50,977 bases of DNA from Desulfosporosinus sp. (GCA_031292095.1 JARLHU010000126.1:1-50977); one strand, 5' to 3'; counted from the first letter of the stretch, positions 30,705 through 42,678 are shown. Made by a program: numbers and translations. Notes: generated from the sequence alone by a model not told the origin.

Positions 30705-32096
30705 ATGAAATCGGTAACAGTTAAGGAAATTTACAGAGAGACGGACAGATTCCTCAATCAGAAAGTAGAACTATCTGGATGGGTACGCACCGTGCGTTCC
30801 TCCAAAGCGTTTGGCTTTATTGAAATCAATGACGGAAGTTTCTTCGAGAACCTTCAAGTTGTTTTTGAAGAAAGTCTTGCCAACTTTATGGAGATCGGGA
30901 AGCTTACGATCAGCTCTGCCCTGCGTATCCAGGGAACCCTCGTTCTTTCACCTGGAGCAAAGCAACCGTTTGAATTGAAAGCGGAACTCATCGAGGTTCT
31001 CTCACTCTCCGCAGCGGACTATCCCCTGCAAAAGAAACGGCATACGTTCGAGTATTTACGATCGATAGCGCATTTGCGCCCCAGAACGAATACTTTTGCT
31101 GCCGTCTTTCGAGTGCGTTCTGTTGTTGCCTACGCGATTCACAAGTTCTTTCAGGAAAAGGGATACGTTTATGTGCATACTCCAATTATTACAGGGAGTG
31201 ACGCTGAGGGTGCAGGGGAAATGTTTAGAGTAACGGCCCTCGAAATGGCTAAACCTCCACAGGATGAAGCCGGAGGCGTTGATTTTAGCAAAGACTTTTT
31301 TGGTCGTGCTGCGAGCCTAACGGTGAGTGGTCAGCTCAATGTTGAGACATACTGTATGGCTTTCCGCAACGTCTATACGTTTGGACCCACATTTCGAGCG
31401 GAAAATTCAAATACGGCAAGACATGCTGCCGAATTTTGGATGATCGAGCCGGAAATCGCTTTCGCCGATCTTGCGGACAACATGAACCTAGCCGAAGAGA
31501 TGATGAAATTCATAATTCAGTATGCCATGGACAATGCTCCAGAGGAAATGGCTTTCTTTAATAACTTTGTCGATAAGACCTTATTTGAGCGGCTAGAAAA
31601 TATTTTGGGCTCCGAATTCGGGCATATTACTTATACTGAGGCCGTGGCACTGCTTGAAAAGGAAAATGCTAACTTCGAGTATCCCGTGCATTGGGGCACA
31701 GATTTGCAAACTGAGCATGAGCGTTATCTGACGGAAAAAGTCTTCAAAAAGCCGGTCTTCGTTTCGGATTATCCGAAAGGAATTAAGGCGTTCTATATGC
31801 GGCTTAATGATGATAATAAGACTGTAGCAGCCATGGATCTGCTAGTACCTGGAGTCGGAGAAATTATTGGGGGAAGCCAACGGGAAGAACGTCTTGAGGT
31901 ATTGAAAAATCGGATGAAGGAATCGGGACTAAACGAAGAAGATTACGGATGGTATCTTGACCTTCGGAGGTATGGCGGTGTGAAACATGCCGGGAATGGA
32001 CGAGGTTTTGAACCCGTTATAAGGAATTTGACGGGAATGTCCAATATCCGAGATGTAATTTCTTTTCCGAGAACAGCCAACTCTTGTGAATTTTAA
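30705..32096 (+). CDS. asnS: Asparagine--tRNA ligase
   Basis: A 463-residue class IIb aminoacyl-tRNA synthetase. The N-terminal OB-fold anticodon domain (about 1-110) starts [15 protein letters not shown]. The catalytic core has motif 2 [20 protein letters not shown] and motif 3 with [14 protein letters not shown] and [19 protein letters not shown]. The EFWMIE pattern and the length favour AsnRS over AspRS. The presence of GatCAB in the same window suggests this organism also uses transamidation, chiefly for Gln-tRNA. ATTCAGGAGGATTAAC precedes the ATG. Confidence 0.95.
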   Translation: MKSVTVKEIYRETDRFLNQKVELSGWVRTVRSSKAFGFIEINDGSFFENLQVVFEESLANFMEIGKLTISSALRIQGTLVLSPGAKQPFELKAELIEVLSLSAADYPLQKKRHTFEYLRSIAHLRPRTNTFAAVFRVRSVVAYAIHKFFQEKGYVYVHTPIITGSDAEGAGEMFRVTALEMAKPPQDEAGGVDFSKDFFGRAASLTVSGQLNVETYCMAFRNVYTFGPTFRAENSNTARHAAEFWMIEPEIAFADLADNMNLAEEMMKFIIQYAMDNAPEEMAFFNNFVDKTLFERLENILGSEFGHITYTEAVALLEKENANFEYPVHWGTDLQTEHERYLTEKVFKKPVFVSDYPKGIKAFYMRLNDDNKTVAAMDLLVPGVGEIIGGSQREERLEVLKNRMKESGLNEEDYGWYLDLRRYGGVKHAGNGRGFEPVIRNLTGMSNIRDVISFPRTANSCEF

Positions 32097-32120
32097 GGAT
32101 TTTGTGAGGTTAACTATGCA

Positions 32121-32149
32121 AAATAAAGCGGCCTAGGCCGCTTTATTTT
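32121..32149 (+). terminator. Intrinsic terminator of asnS
   Basis: AAATAAAGCGGCC and its complement form a 13-bp stem with a TA centre, followed by TTTTC. Effectively bidirectional. Confidence 0.88.
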
Positions 32150-32205
32150 CTAACGACCATTAATTTTTCATATGCCAGTCATAGCAACAGTGGAACGTAC
32201 AGGTA

Positions 32206-32214
32206 TGTTATAAT
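32206..32214 (+). promoter_or_regulatory. Extended -10 promoter of pcrA
   Basis: TGTTATAAT (TGn plus TATAAT at 32209-32214) lies 28 bp upstream of ATG 32243. No recognisable -35 is present, which is acceptable for an extended -10. Confidence 0.55.
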
Positions 32215-32242
32215 ATGGACAAGAAGTGAGGTGGAGTGGTTA

Positions 32243-35200
32243 ATGTATCGGTTGGACGATTTGAATCCAGTGCAACGCGAAGCTGCTGAGCATAAAGAAG
32301 GGCCGCTTCTAATTCTTGCGGGTGCTGGATCGGGGAAGACTCGCGTGCTCACCTACAGAATTGCTCACTTAATTGCTCAGGGGATAGAACCTAGTGCGAT
32401 CTTAGCGATCACGTTTACGAATAAAGCGGCCAAAGAGATGCGGGAGCGGGTAACGACACTAGTAGGTAGCGAAGGGTATGGGTTATGGGTGACCACGTTT
32501 CACTCGGCCTGTGTCCGTATTCTGCGTCGTGAAATCGATAATATGTCAGGGTATAATAGAAATTTTGTTATTTATGATACTGGGGACCAACAGTCATTAC
32601 TTAAAGCGTGCTTAAAAGAACATAATTACGATGAAAAGAAATTCCCAGTGCGCAGCGTGGCGGCGGTTATTAGTGAGGCCAAAAACAAACTGATAGACCC
32701 GGAGGAATTTTCCTATAAAGCTACGGATTATTTTCAGCAAAAAGTCGTGGACATCTACAGATCGTACCAGAAGAAGCTTAAGAGCAATAATGCTCTAGAC
32801 TTTGATGATATTATTATGCTTACAGTGCAACTTTTTCAGCAAAACACGGAAGTCTTTCGCTACTATCAAGATAAATTCCGCTACATAATGGTAGATGAGT
32901 ATCAAGATACCAATCACGCTCAGTATATGTTAATCAAACTTTTAGCGAGTCAGTATCGTAATCTCTGCGTGGTTGGGGATGATGATCAATGCATTCTTCA
33001 AGGGATGCGGGTAAGTACTCCTAATGGGACTATGCCCATCGAGGACGTCGAAGTGAATCAAACTCTGGTCTGCGCTGCAGGTCAGGGAGAAACGATCCAT
33101 GGAACCGTCGATCATGTATCCAAGAAACACTACCAGGGACCTGTTATCAAAATTACGACCCAAACAGGTAATGTGATTAAAGCCACCCCTAATCATATTG
33201 GCTTTGCTAGAATTATTGAGGAATACCCGCACCATTTCAGTAGCGCGGTGATTAGGGGGCAATCCGTGAGACGGATTGTTAATGTGAATTTTTTTGCGGG
33301 TAGAAAGTCAGGTGCGACTAATTATTGTAGCCACAGAATTGCGCTGATCACCTCAGGAGAGGAACTTAGACGTCAGGCAGTCGGATGCGGTTTTCCGGTT
33401 CGTAATGGACAGAGAAATACATGGCGAACGGAAACGGAAAGACTAGTCTACGATGAAGCAGACGAGTATGCAAAAAAGCTCTCTCAAATAGAAGATGGGT
33501 TGGAAATTCATAAAAAAGCGAAGTTAACTGAAGGTGATAGTTTTCGATTTATGCCTTTTGCCCATTTTAGACCTACGATGAGTGTACCCATTTTTGAGAA
33601 TGGCAAGATTGTTGAAGATATTATTGAAGAAGTCGAAGTAGAAGAGTATGACGGGTATGTCTATGATCTTTCTGTTCCAGACCTTAGACAGTTTATATGT
33701 GAAGGGGTAGTGGTGCACAATTCTGTCTATGGATGGCGCGGGGCAGATATTCAAAATATCCTTGACTTTGAGAGAGATTATCCGGAAGCAAAGGTCATCA
33801 AACTCGAACAAAATTACCGTTCCACGCAAAAGATCCTCGATGCTGCCAATGCAGTGGTAAGAAACAACGAAACGCGTAAAGAAAAGTCACTGTGGACCGA
33901 AAATTCAGAGGGTCAGCCGGTGGTATGTTACCTTGGAAATGATGAGCGGGATGAGGCCAGCTATGTCGTAGAGCGCATCAAACGTTTACATGAGTTGGAA
34001 GGACGACCTTTTAATGAGTTTGTTGTTCTTTACCGAACGAATGCTCAGTCGAGAGCCATTGAGGAGCGTTTAATGAAGGCTGCTACCCCTTATCGCGTTT
34101 TCTCAGGGCTGAAATTTTACCAGCGTATGGAAATCAAAGACATCTTAGCGTATTTAAGAGTCCTATATAACCCCGCTGATCAAGTGAGTTTTGCCCGTGT
34201 CTTAGGCGTGCCTAAACGCGGTTTGGGGGATAGTGCGCTCGAGAAGATCTTGGAGTATGCGGAGGAACAGGGAATGCCAGTGCTGGAAGCAATTTTGGAG
34301 GCGGAGTATATTCCAGATCTGCCGGCACGGGCCAAGAAACCCTTAGTCGCGTTTGCACACTTGATGCAGGAATTAGTGGTGTTTTCTAAGGAAGCGTCGG
34401 TTACAGATTTAGTAGAAGCAATTTTAGGTAAGACGGGATACAAAACGCTGCTTGAGGCAGACAACACGCCGGAAGCGGAAACTAGGCTGGAGAACCTGTT
34501 GGAGTTTCTTTCCGTAACGGCTGAGTATGATGCCAAAGCGGCTCAATATGAGCAAAATGCACTGAACGAGGGAGTCGATCCGGAGGAGGCCGTTGTCGGT
34601 CTGAACGGATTCTTAGAACAAGTTTCTTTGGTCGCTGATATTGATGATCTGGACCAAGCGGAAGAAGCCGTAGCCTTAATGACGATGCACAGCGCGAAGG
34701 GTTTGGAATTCCCAGTGGTTTTTGTAGTGGGAATGGAGGAAGGTATTTTTCCCAGTAGCCGCTCACTGATGGATCCGGTCGTTTTAGAGGAAGAAAGGCG
34801 ACTCTGCTATGTCGCTATCACTCGAGCGAGAGAGAAACTTTACCTGTGCAATGCAGAAATGCGAATGCTTTATGGCAAAACGCAATACAATCGAGCTTCC
34901 CGCTTTATAGAGGAAATTCCAGCAGTTTTAATGACGGATATTGACCCTCTCGATCCGCCCAAACGTCATCCTAATACTCCGCCTAAACCGGCTCGGAGGC
35001 AGGATGTCACGTCAGATCGAACGATTCCCTTGGGTTCAGGTTCGTGGGAAAAAAAACCAAGCAGTACACTTATTATTAAAGGAGGTGAGGCACATACTAT
35101 AGGAGAAAAAGTGGAACATGCGACGTTTGGAAGAGGGATTATCGTCTCCATCAAGGGAGAAGGCGACCAGGCAGAGCTGACCATTGTTTTCAACGATGGC

Positions 35201-35245
35201 ATAAAAAAACTTATGGCTGAATATGCCAAGTTAACGAAGCTGTAA
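32243..35245 (+). CDS. pcrA: ATP-dependent DNA helicase PcrA/UvrD precursor with intein
   Basis: A 1000-residue superfamily 1A 3'-5' helicase precursor. Extein motifs: LNPVQREA (Q-motif), Walker A AGAGSGKT, Ia TFTNKAAKEM, II MVDEYQDT, III GDDDQ + SVYGWRGAD (split), IV EQNYRST, V MTMHSAKGLEF and VI VAITRARE. A 244-residue intein (residues 250-493) interrupts motif III between Gln249 and the following Ser. Removing it leaves 756 residues, a normal PcrA length. The C-terminal tail carries the GxxVxHxxFGxG element (GEKVEHATFGRGII) that binds RNA polymerase. ATG 32243 is preferred over GTG 32231, which lies inside the ribosome binding site. Works in DNA repair and conflict resolution. Confidence 0.95.
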   Translation: MYRLDDLNPVQREAAEHKEGPLLILAGAGSGKTRVLTYRIAHLIAQGIEPSAILAITFTNKAAKEMRERVTTLVGSEGYGLWVTTFHSACVRILRREIDNMSGYNRNFVIYDTGDQQSLLKACLKEHNYDEKKFPVRSVAAVISEAKNKLIDPEEFSYKATDYFQQKVVDIYRSYQKKLKSNNALDFDDIIMLTVQLFQQNTEVFRYYQDKFRYIMVDEYQDTNHAQYMLIKLLASQYRNLCVVGDDDQCILQGMRVSTPNGTMPIEDVEVNQTLVCAAGQGETIHGTVDHVSKKHYQGPVIKITTQTGNVIKATPNHIGFARIIEEYPHHFSSAVIRGQSVRRIVNVNFFAGRKSGATNYCSHRIALITSGEELRRQAVGCGFPVRNGQRNTWRTETERLVYDEADEYAKKLSQIEDGLEIHKKAKLTEGDSFRFMPFAHFRPTMSVPIFENGKIVEDIIEEVEVEEYDGYVYDLSVPDLRQFICEGVVVHNSVYGWRGADIQNILDFERDYPEAKVIKLEQNYRSTQKILDAANAVVRNNETRKEKSLWTENSEGQPVVCYLGNDERDEASYVVERIKRLHELEGRPFNEFVVLYRTNAQSRAIEERLMKAATPYRVFSGLKFYQRMEIKDILAYLRVLYNPADQVSFARVLGVPKRGLGDSALEKILEYAEEQGMPVLEAILEAEYIPDLPARAKKPLVAFAHLMQELVVFSKEASVTDLVEAILGKTGYKTLLEADNTPEAETRLENLLEFLSVTAEYDAKAAQYEQNALNEGVDPEEAVVGLNGFLEQVSLVADIDDLDQAEEAVALMTMHSAKGLEFPVVFVVGMEEGIFPSSRSLMDPVVLEEERRLCYVAITRAREKLYLCNAEMRMLYGKTQYNRASRFIEEIPAVLMTDIDPLDPPKRHPNTPPKPARRQDVTSDRTIPLGSGSWEKKPSSTLIIKGGEAHTIGEKVEHATFGRGIIVSIKGEGDQAELTIVFNDGIKKLMAEYAKLTKL
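32990..33721 (+). other. Mini-intein (Hint domain) inserted in PcrA motif III
   Basis: 244 in-frame codons. N-terminal splicing block A starts Cys1: CILQGMRVSTPNGTMPIEDV. Block B is GNVIKATPNHIGF with the T-x-x-H motif. Block F is YDGYVYDLSV and block G ends GVVVHN with penultimate His and terminal Asn; the +1 extein residue is Ser. All canonical class 1 splicing residues are present, so it should be active. The central roughly 130 residues show no LAGLIDADG or HNH motif I can recognise, so the homing endonuclease is probably absent, replaced by an uncharacterised insert (SHRIALITSGEELRRQ, FRPTMSVPI). The insertion point is in the ATP/ssDNA-coupling motif. Confidence 0.93.
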
Positions 35246-35321
35246 CATTTTTTCTATTTTTCATTTTTTGATTATTGGTCATTTCAAAAATTTCGGTAAA
35301 AAGAAAGGTTTAGGTGTAACT

Positions 35322-36254
35322 ATGTCTGATAAAATTTATATTGTTGGTCACAAAAGCCCAGATACAGATTCAGTTTGCTCAGCGATCGCTTTAGCTAAAT
35401 TGAAAGAACTTATGGGAGAGACCAATGTTGTACCTTGCTCCGCAGGAAAATTGAACAAAGAGACTGAATATGTACTTAACTTTTATGGAGTTGCTATTCC
35501 TGAAGTATTGGAGTCCGTAGAAGCTAAACAAAAATTGATCCTCGTCGACCATAATGAGTATGGACAAGCAGTTGCTGGTGCAGATCAAGCTACGCTCGTC
35601 CAAATTGTTGACCATCACAAAGTAGGCGGATTTCAAACTGCAGAACCTCTCTATGTTCGTATTGAGCCCGTAGGTTCTACTTGTACCATCGTGGCGGAAT
35701 GTTATAAAGAGAAGGGCTTCACTCCGGATAAAGCTATGGCGGGCATTTTACTTGCCGCTATTCTTTCTGACACAGTAATCTTCAAATCCCCAACCTGTAC
35801 TGAGTTAGATAAGACGATCGCTGCTGAACTTGCTGCTATTGCCGGAGTTGAGCCTATGGCTTGGGGTATTGGAATGTTTCAAGCATCTTCCAGCTTAGCT
35901 GACCGTACGAATCAAAGCATGATCGAAGAAGACCTCAAGGCCTTCACCATGGGTCCCCACAAGGTTGGAGTTGGCCAAGTTAGTCTGATGGGTCTGGCTG
36001 GTTTTGAAGATGTTCGGGCGTCCTTAACAGCCGCTATCGAAGCACATCGTGTCGCTCAAGAAATGCGTTATCTCTGTCTCATGATCACAGACATCTTGAC
36101 AGACGCTACAGAACTGATCGTGACTGGTGATAATCCTGAAGAAGTGGCTAAAGCTTTCGGAAAAGAACTCGTTGCTGGCAGTGTTGATCTCCCAGGCGTG
36201 CTTTCTCGTAAAAAACAAGTTGTCCCACAAATGACAACCTACTTCTCAGCTTAA
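35322..36254 (+). CDS. ppaC: Manganese-dependent inorganic pyrophosphatase (family II)
   Basis: A 310-residue DHH-family pyrophosphatase that hydrolyses PPi. Metal ligands: HKSPDTDS (His and two Asp), LVDHNE, VDHHKVGG (DHH signature). The C-terminal DHHA2 domain carries the substrate-binding SRKKQVVP. No CBS insert is present, so it is the short constitutive form. ATG 35322 is chosen because the family starts right there (MSDKIYIVGHKSPDTDS) and TTTAGGTG lies upstream. It may be transcribed with pcrA, 76 bp away. Confidence 0.95.
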   Translation: MSDKIYIVGHKSPDTDSVCSAIALAKLKELMGETNVVPCSAGKLNKETEYVLNFYGVAIPEVLESVEAKQKLILVDHNEYGQAVAGADQATLVQIVDHHKVGGFQTAEPLYVRIEPVGSTCTIVAECYKEKGFTPDKAMAGILLAAILSDTVIFKSPTCTELDKTIAAELAAIAGVEPMAWGIGMFQASSSLADRTNQSMIEEDLKAFTMGPHKVGVGQVSLMGLAGFEDVRASLTAAIEAHRVAQEMRYLCLMITDILTDATELIVTGDNPEEVAKAFGKELVAGSVDLPGVLSRKKQVVPQMTTYFSA

Positions 36255-36265
36255 GTTTGAACTAG

Positions 36266-38293
<2,028 letters not shown>

Positions 38294-38327
38294 TCATGGA
38301 GGAGACTATGGCAGTCAGTAATTTGGG

Positions 38328-38349
38328 GGTCAGGCTTGAATTATTCCCT
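38328..38349 (+). repeat. GGGTCAGGCTTGAATTATTC repeat, copy A
   Basis: First of three copies of a roughly 20-bp sequence in the ligA-gatC gap. Copy B is at 38826-38846 (one A to G change) and an exact inverted copy C is at 39067-39086. They bracket a small gene and its decayed duplicate. Confidence 0.8.
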
Positions 38350-38372
38350 TGAGCAAATTTGGGGTTCTTGCG

Positions 38373-38433
38373 TGCAAACGGGGACGGTTCTTTCTTGCAT
38401 TTGATGCATGAAAGAACCGCCCCCGTTTGCACT
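38373..38433. repeat. REP-like long palindrome
   Basis: A 61-nt near-perfect hairpin: GTGCAAACGGGG pairs with CCCCGTTTGCAC, then CGGTTCTTTC with GAAAGAACCG, then TGCAT with ATGCA, with single mismatches. The GGGGACGGTTCTTT core resembles REP elements linked to REP-associated (Y1/RAYT) transposases in related bacteria, from memory. A related ACCGTCCCCC string occurs at about 39308. No transposase gene is in the window. Confidence 0.7.
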
Positions 38434-38449
38434 ATGGTCTGACCGACTT

Positions 38450-38650
38450 TCATTTGTCCTGTGTTTGCAACCTGATTAGCTCGTTTAGCTTTTGTAAAAG
38501 CATTTGATCAGAAGTAGCTTTATGTTTGAAAAATTTTATAGCACTTACCATCAAGTAAACAAAAAACGAAAAGAATATTAGAGAAATGATTACAGGTAAC
38601 ATTATCGTCAATATTAAAGTGTAATCAAATTGTATTGGATTGCCCCCCAT
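38450..38650 (-). CDS. Small single-pass membrane protein
   Basis: A 66-residue protein with one strong hydrophobic helix (LILTIMLPVIISLIFFSFFVYLMV) and a basic cytoplasmic tail (AIKFFKHKATSDQ). GGAGGTGA lies 9 nt before ATG 38650, a convincing start. It resembles small DUF4083-like membrane proteins, but I cannot assign it with confidence. A frameshifted second copy lies at 38877-38999 on the same strand, and both are associated with the GGGTCAGGCTTG repeat. A toxin-like role is possible but unsupported. Confidence 0.6.
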   Translation of the reverse strand: MGGNPIQFDYTLILTIMLPVIISLIFFSFFVYLMVSAIKFFKHKATSDQMLLQKLNELIRLQTQDK

Positions 38651-38876
38651 TTGCACTCACCTCCATGTTAAGAGTATATCATGCTTTTCTTGAAAATTTT
38701 CTGCACATAAAGTATTTTAAATACTCATTAATTTGTTGCCTCTAGAAATCCATAAGTTTGATATTAGTTATTGTTCTAGAGTGAGATGCGAGTAGAAAAC
38801 TTAGTAAAAATTTAGTAAAAATTTAGGGTCAGGCTTGGATTATTCCTTTAATTGTATAATACACTTTTTTAAAAAG

Positions 38877-38999
38877 TGATCAGCCAAGGATTTGTGTTGA
38901 TAAATTGTATAGCACTTATTACTACGTAGACAACGAATGAAATAATATTAGGGAGAGGAACACTGGTAACATTACTATTGATATAATTTAAAATCAATT
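38877..38999 (-). pseudogene. Decayed duplicate of the small membrane protein gene
   Basis: On the minus strand the DNA aligns throughout with 38505-38627. Translation in two frames gives MLPVFLSLILF and FVVYVVISAIQF, matching MLPVIISLIFF and FVYLMVSAIKF of the intact gene, with a frameshift between and early stops. No start or ribosome binding site remains. Confidence 0.8.
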
Positions 39000-39232
39000 T
39001 TTTGCTCCTTGTAAGCTCCGATATTAGCTAATATTCTTCTAGGAACTGTCTTTACTTTTAGAAAGTGAATAATTCAAGCCTGACCCTATCTCTTGCTACC
39101 TCTTGTCATTTTCTACATAAATTAGTCACAGAACGGTAACAAATAGGGTTTATGATAAAGACAGTAGATGACTACCCGCTAGTTTAGCGGTTTACATATT
39201 GGTTTTTTTCATTTTTCCTCTCCTCCTCACTC

Positions 39233-39258
39233 CCCCTCCTTGCGAGGGGATTTTTTTT
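39233..39258 (+). terminator. Terminator-like hairpin in the ligA-gatC gap
   Basis: CCCCTC (39233-39238) pairs with GAGGGG (39244-39249), 5-nt loop, followed by ATTTTTTTT. Confidence 0.65.
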
Positions 39259-39352
39259 GAGGAAGGGGACACACGGGGAGGGGGAACTCGGTTCGAGGGG
39301 AAGAAGAACCGTCCCCCGTCCCTCCGTTCTCCGTCTCTTGACCCCTTCCTCA
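39257..39352. repeat. Imperfect long inverted repeat upstream of gatC
   Basis: GAGGAAGGGG near 39258 pairs with CCCCTTCCTC near 39342. Between them CGGGGAGGG pairs imperfectly with the CCCCCGTCCCTCCG stretch near 39315, and an AAGAACCGTCCCCC segment matches the REP-like core at 38385. It is probably another degraded REP-type element. No ORF with a ribosome binding site is present. Confidence 0.45.
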
Positions 39353-39371
39353 CATGCTTTTTTCGTTTATA

Positions 39372-39400
39372 TTGCCCCTTTCTTCCATTTTTGCTATGAT
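39372..39400 (+). promoter_or_regulatory. Promoter of gatCAB
   Basis: TTGCCC (39372-39377), 17-bp spacer, TATGAT (39395-39400) with an extended TGC just upstream. It lies 42 bp before the gatC start. Confidence 0.7.
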
Positions 39401-39442
39401 AGAGGTTAAAGCAACAAACTATCTAAAGGGAAGGTGAATAGG

Positions 39443-39733
39443 GTGACAATTTCACGTGAAGACGTTGAATACGTGGCAGCCTTGGCGCGCCTAGAGTTGA
39501 CCGAGCAGGAAACTCAAGAGTATACCGAACAACTCAACTCTATTTTAGGCTATGCAGCTATGTTGGAGCGCTTAGACACGGATGGGGTGCTGCCTACCGC
39601 TCATGCCGTTCCGTTGCACAATGTATTGCGCGAGGATCAAGTGGGCCCATCGATTCCTCAAGAAAAGGCACTTCAGAATGCTCCGGATGCCGATGAAGGT
39701 TTTTTTAGGGTACCGAAAATAAGTCTGACTTAG
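39443..39733 (+). CDS. gatC: Asp-tRNA(Asn)/Glu-tRNA(Gln) amidotransferase subunit C
   Basis: A 96-residue GatC that wraps around and stabilises GatA and bridges it to GatB. It starts [20 protein letters not shown] and includes [19 protein letters not shown] and the C-terminal [10 protein letters not shown], all typical. GTG 39443, with AAGGGAAGGTG 7 nt upstream, fits the family start better than GTG 39434. First gene of gatCAB, 19 bp before gatA. Confidence 0.94.
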   Translation: MTISREDVEYVAALARLELTEQETQEYTEQLNSILGYAAMLERLDTDGVLPTAHAVPLHNVLREDQVGPSIPQEKALQNAPDADEGFFRVPKISLT

Positions 39734-39752
39734 AAAGGAGACTCACGGGACA

Positions 39753-41234
39753 ATGGGTATAGAAAAATCAGTCAGTGAACTGCATGAGCTTCTCGTTGAT
39801 AAAGACATCAGCTCTATCGAGTTGACAAAAGCTTACATAAAGCGGATTCAAACAGTGGATCCGGAGTTAAAAGCATATTTAACGGTCCTTGAGGATCAGG
39901 CTTTGGCCCAGGCGGCGGAGGTTGACCGGAAAATTGCCCACGGAGAGGTCTTAGGCGCTTTAGAGGGGATTCCAATGGCCTTGAAGGATAACATGTGCAC
40001 GGAAGGGGTTCGCACAAGCTGCGCTTCAAAGATGTTGGAAAACTTTATGCCACCCTATAATGCGACAGTGACAGATCGACTAAGGGCTGCGGGAACAATT
40101 TTGCTCGGCAAAGTAAATATGGATGAGTTTGCGATGGGTTCCTCAACCGAGAACTCTTATTTCGCGAAGACGCGTAATCCCTGGGATTTAGGGTGTGTTC
40201 CTGGAGGGTCTTCGGGAGGGTCTGCTGTAGCTGTAGCAGCGGATGAGGCTGCTTTTGCCCTGGGCTCGGATACTGGGGGATCCATCCGCCAACCGGCTGC
40301 GTTCTGCGGAGTGGTCGGAATGAAGCCAACTTATGGAGTAGTCTCTCGATATGGCCTGATTGCGTTCGCATCTTCACTCGATCAGATCGGTCCATTGACC
40401 AAAACTGTGCGGGATAATGCCTTGGTGATGAATGCCATCTCAGGCTATGATGCCCTGGATTCGACGTCGGTCTCTTATGAGAAACCGGATTATACAAAAT
40501 TCTTGGTAAATGACATAAAAGGCTTAAGGATCGGGATTCCTCGGGAGTATTTTGGTGAAGGGATTGATCCGGACGTGGCTCGAGGGATTCAAGCTGGGAT
40601 TCAAACTCTCATCGATTTAGGTGCGGAAGTCGCTGAATGCTCTCTTCCCCATACGGAGTATGCGATACCAGCTTATTACTTAATTGCCACTGCCGAGGCG
40701 AGCTCAAATCTGGCTCGTTATGATGGCGTGCGCTATGGATTTCGGACGGAGGCAGAGGATGTCCTGGGTATGTTTAAAAAGACCCGGGCCGCAGGATTTG
40801 GGCAAGAAGTGAAACGTAGGATTATGCTTGGCACCTATGCCTTAAGTTCGGGGTATTATGATGCCTATTATCTGAAAGCCCAGAAGGTCAGAACTCTGAT
40901 TAAACAGGATTTTGATAAGGCCTTTGAGAGGTTCGATGTTTTACTCTCCCCAACGGCCCCGACTGCGGCGTTTAAATTTGGCGAAAAATCGGCCAACCCT
41001 CTAGCCATGTACTTATCGGATATTACGACCGTCCCGATTAATCTGGCAGGCATCCCGGCAATTTCCATTCCAGCGGGCTTTGTGAAGGGTTTGCCGATTG
41101 GCATGCAACTCATGGGCAAAGCATTAGATGAAGGGACGTTGTATCGAGCAGCCTATACTTTTGAGCAAAACACGAATTATCACACGTTAAAACCGAATCT
41201 TTCCAAGGAGGTGCTGGCTTGTGGTAGTCGCTAA
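39753..41234 (+). CDS. gatA: Asp-tRNA(Asn)/Glu-tRNA(Gln) amidotransferase subunit A
   Basis: A 493-residue amidase-signature glutaminase that releases ammonia for transfer to mischarged tRNA. The catalytic Lys lies in [10 protein letters not shown], the cis-Ser in [12 protein letters not shown] and the nucleophile Ser in [25 protein letters not shown] precedes ATG 39753. The 3' end overlaps gatB by 14 bp. Complete and normal in length. Confidence 0.95.
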   Translation: MGIEKSVSELHELLVDKDISSIELTKAYIKRIQTVDPELKAYLTVLEDQALAQAAEVDRKIAHGEVLGALEGIPMALKDNMCTEGVRTSCASKMLENFMPPYNATVTDRLRAAGTILLGKVNMDEFAMGSSTENSYFAKTRNPWDLGCVPGGSSGGSAVAVAADEAAFALGSDTGGSIRQPAAFCGVVGMKPTYGVVSRYGLIAFASSLDQIGPLTKTVRDNALVMNAISGYDALDSTSVSYEKPDYTKFLVNDIKGLRIGIPREYFGEGIDPDVARGIQAGIQTLIDLGAEVAECSLPHTEYAIPAYYLIATAEASSNLARYDGVRYGFRTEAEDVLGMFKKTRAAGFGQEVKRRIMLGTYALSSGYYDAYYLKAQKVRTLIKQDFDKAFERFDVLLSPTAPTAAFKFGEKSANPLAMYLSDITTVPINLAGIPAISIPAGFVKGLPIGMQLMGKALDEGTLYRAAYTFEQNTNYHTLKPNLSKEVLACGSR

Positions 41235-42669
41235 TCAATACGAAATGGTCTGTGGTTTGGAGGTTCATGTCGAACTTCAAACAAAGACGAAAATTTTCTG
41301 TGGATGCACAACCGAGTTTGGAGGAGAGCAAAACACGCATGTTTGCCCGGTGTGTCTTGGTATGCCTGGCGCGCTCCCCGTTCTTAACCGTGAGGTTGTA
41401 AATTATGCGATTAAAGCTGGTCTCGCGTTGGATTGCGAAATAGCGGAGTTTTCCAAGTTTGACCGTAAAAACTACTTTTATCCGGATTTATCTAAAAATT
41501 ATCAGACCTCCCAATTTGATTTACCCATTTGTGGCAAGGGTGGCTTGGAGATAGAAGTCGAGGGAGAGAAAAAGTGGATCGGGATCACTCGGGCCCACAT
41601 GGAGGAAGATGCCGGTAAGCTCGTACACAGCGGAGAAACCATCTCCACGTCGAACGAGTCGTCTGTCGATTATAACCGAGCTGGAGTCCCGCTTTTGGAA
41701 ATCGTTTCTGAACCAGATATGCGCTCGATTCCGGAGGTCCTAGCCTACCTTGAAAAATTGGTGCAGATTCTTGAGTATACGGAAGTATCGGACTGCCGTT
41801 TGGAGCAAGGCTCAGTACGCTTTGATGTTAATGTTTCGCTCCGGCCAATTGGTACGACAACTTTGGGAACCCGTACGGAGACAAAAAACTTAAATTCCTT
41901 CAGCTCTGTCCGGAGGTGCATGGAATATGAAATAGCTCGTCAAGCCCGAGTGCTAAATGCGGGCGAAAACGTGGTTCAGGAGACTCGCACTTGGGATGAG
42001 GGTCAGGGGATCACGTTAACGCTTCGTTCTAAAGAAGAAGCGCATGATTATCGGTATTTCCCCGAACCTGACCTTGTCCCCCTGGTTATAGACCGGGAAT
42101 GGGTGGAGAACATCCGTAAAACCCTGCCTGAGCTCCCGGCAGCTCGCCGAACCCGCTTGCAGGCGTTGGGGCTGTCAGCTTATGATGCAAACGTTATCAC
42201 GCAAGCCAAAGCTATGGCGGACTTCTTTGATGCGGCCTTGGCTAGCTATGGAGATGCCAAAACATTGGCGAACTGGGTTATGGGCGACTTTACGCGTTTG
42301 CTAAACACAAATCAGTGTAGTGTGGCCGATTCACCGCTTTCCGCACAACAATTGGCGCAACTCCTAATACTCATAGACAAAGGAACCCTCAGCGGCAAGA
42401 TTGCTAAGAGCGTTTTGGAAGAAATGTATAGTACGGGTAAGGATCCCGACACAATTGTTAAGGAAAAAGGGCTCGCCCAAATAAGTGACGAAGGTGCACT
42501 GCTGGGGATTATCGACAGTGTGATCGCCGCCAACCCCCAATCGGTAGAGGATTATCGAGCAGGCAAAGATCGAGCGATCGGTTTCCTCGTCGGGCAAATC
42601 ATGAAGGCTACCAAAGGGCAGGCTAATCCGGGTCTGGTTAATCAGTTACTCAAGGAAAAATTAGTTTAA
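41221..42669 (+). CDS. gatB: Asp-tRNA(Asn)/Glu-tRNA(Gln) amidotransferase subunit B
   Basis: A 482-residue kinase-like subunit that activates the tRNA-bound Asp or Glu. The family start [15 protein letters not shown], the zinc-type segment FCGCTT...[13 protein letters not shown], the motif [17 protein letters not shown] and the C-terminal YqeY/tail domain ending [16 protein letters not shown] are present. The GTG start overlaps gatA by 14 bp with AAGGAGGTG 6 nt upstream. Last gene of the operon, with a terminator 10 bp downstream. Confidence 0.95.
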   Translation: MVVANQYEMVCGLEVHVELQTKTKIFCGCTTEFGGEQNTHVCPVCLGMPGALPVLNREVVNYAIKAGLALDCEIAEFSKFDRKNYFYPDLSKNYQTSQFDLPICGKGGLEIEVEGEKKWIGITRAHMEEDAGKLVHSGETISTSNESSVDYNRAGVPLLEIVSEPDMRSIPEVLAYLEKLVQILEYTEVSDCRLEQGSVRFDVNVSLRPIGTTTLGTRTETKNLNSFSSVRRCMEYEIARQARVLNAGENVVQETRTWDEGQGITLTLRSKEEAHDYRYFPEPDLVPLVIDREWVENIRKTLPELPAARRTRLQALGLSAYDANVITQAKAMADFFDAALASYGDAKTLANWVMGDFTRLLNTNQCSVADSPLSAQQLAQLLILIDKGTLSGKIAKSVLEEMYSTGKDPDTIVKEKGLAQISDEGALLGIIDSVIAANPQSVEDYRAGKDRAIGFLVGQIMKATKGQANPGLVNQLLKEKLV

Positions 42670-42678
42670 TAGTGAGTG

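Noticed and set aside
40045..40497. A 150-codon minus-strand frame inside gatA.
   Set aside because: Antisense shadow of a fully supported gatA; low-complexity Pro/His/Gln composition.
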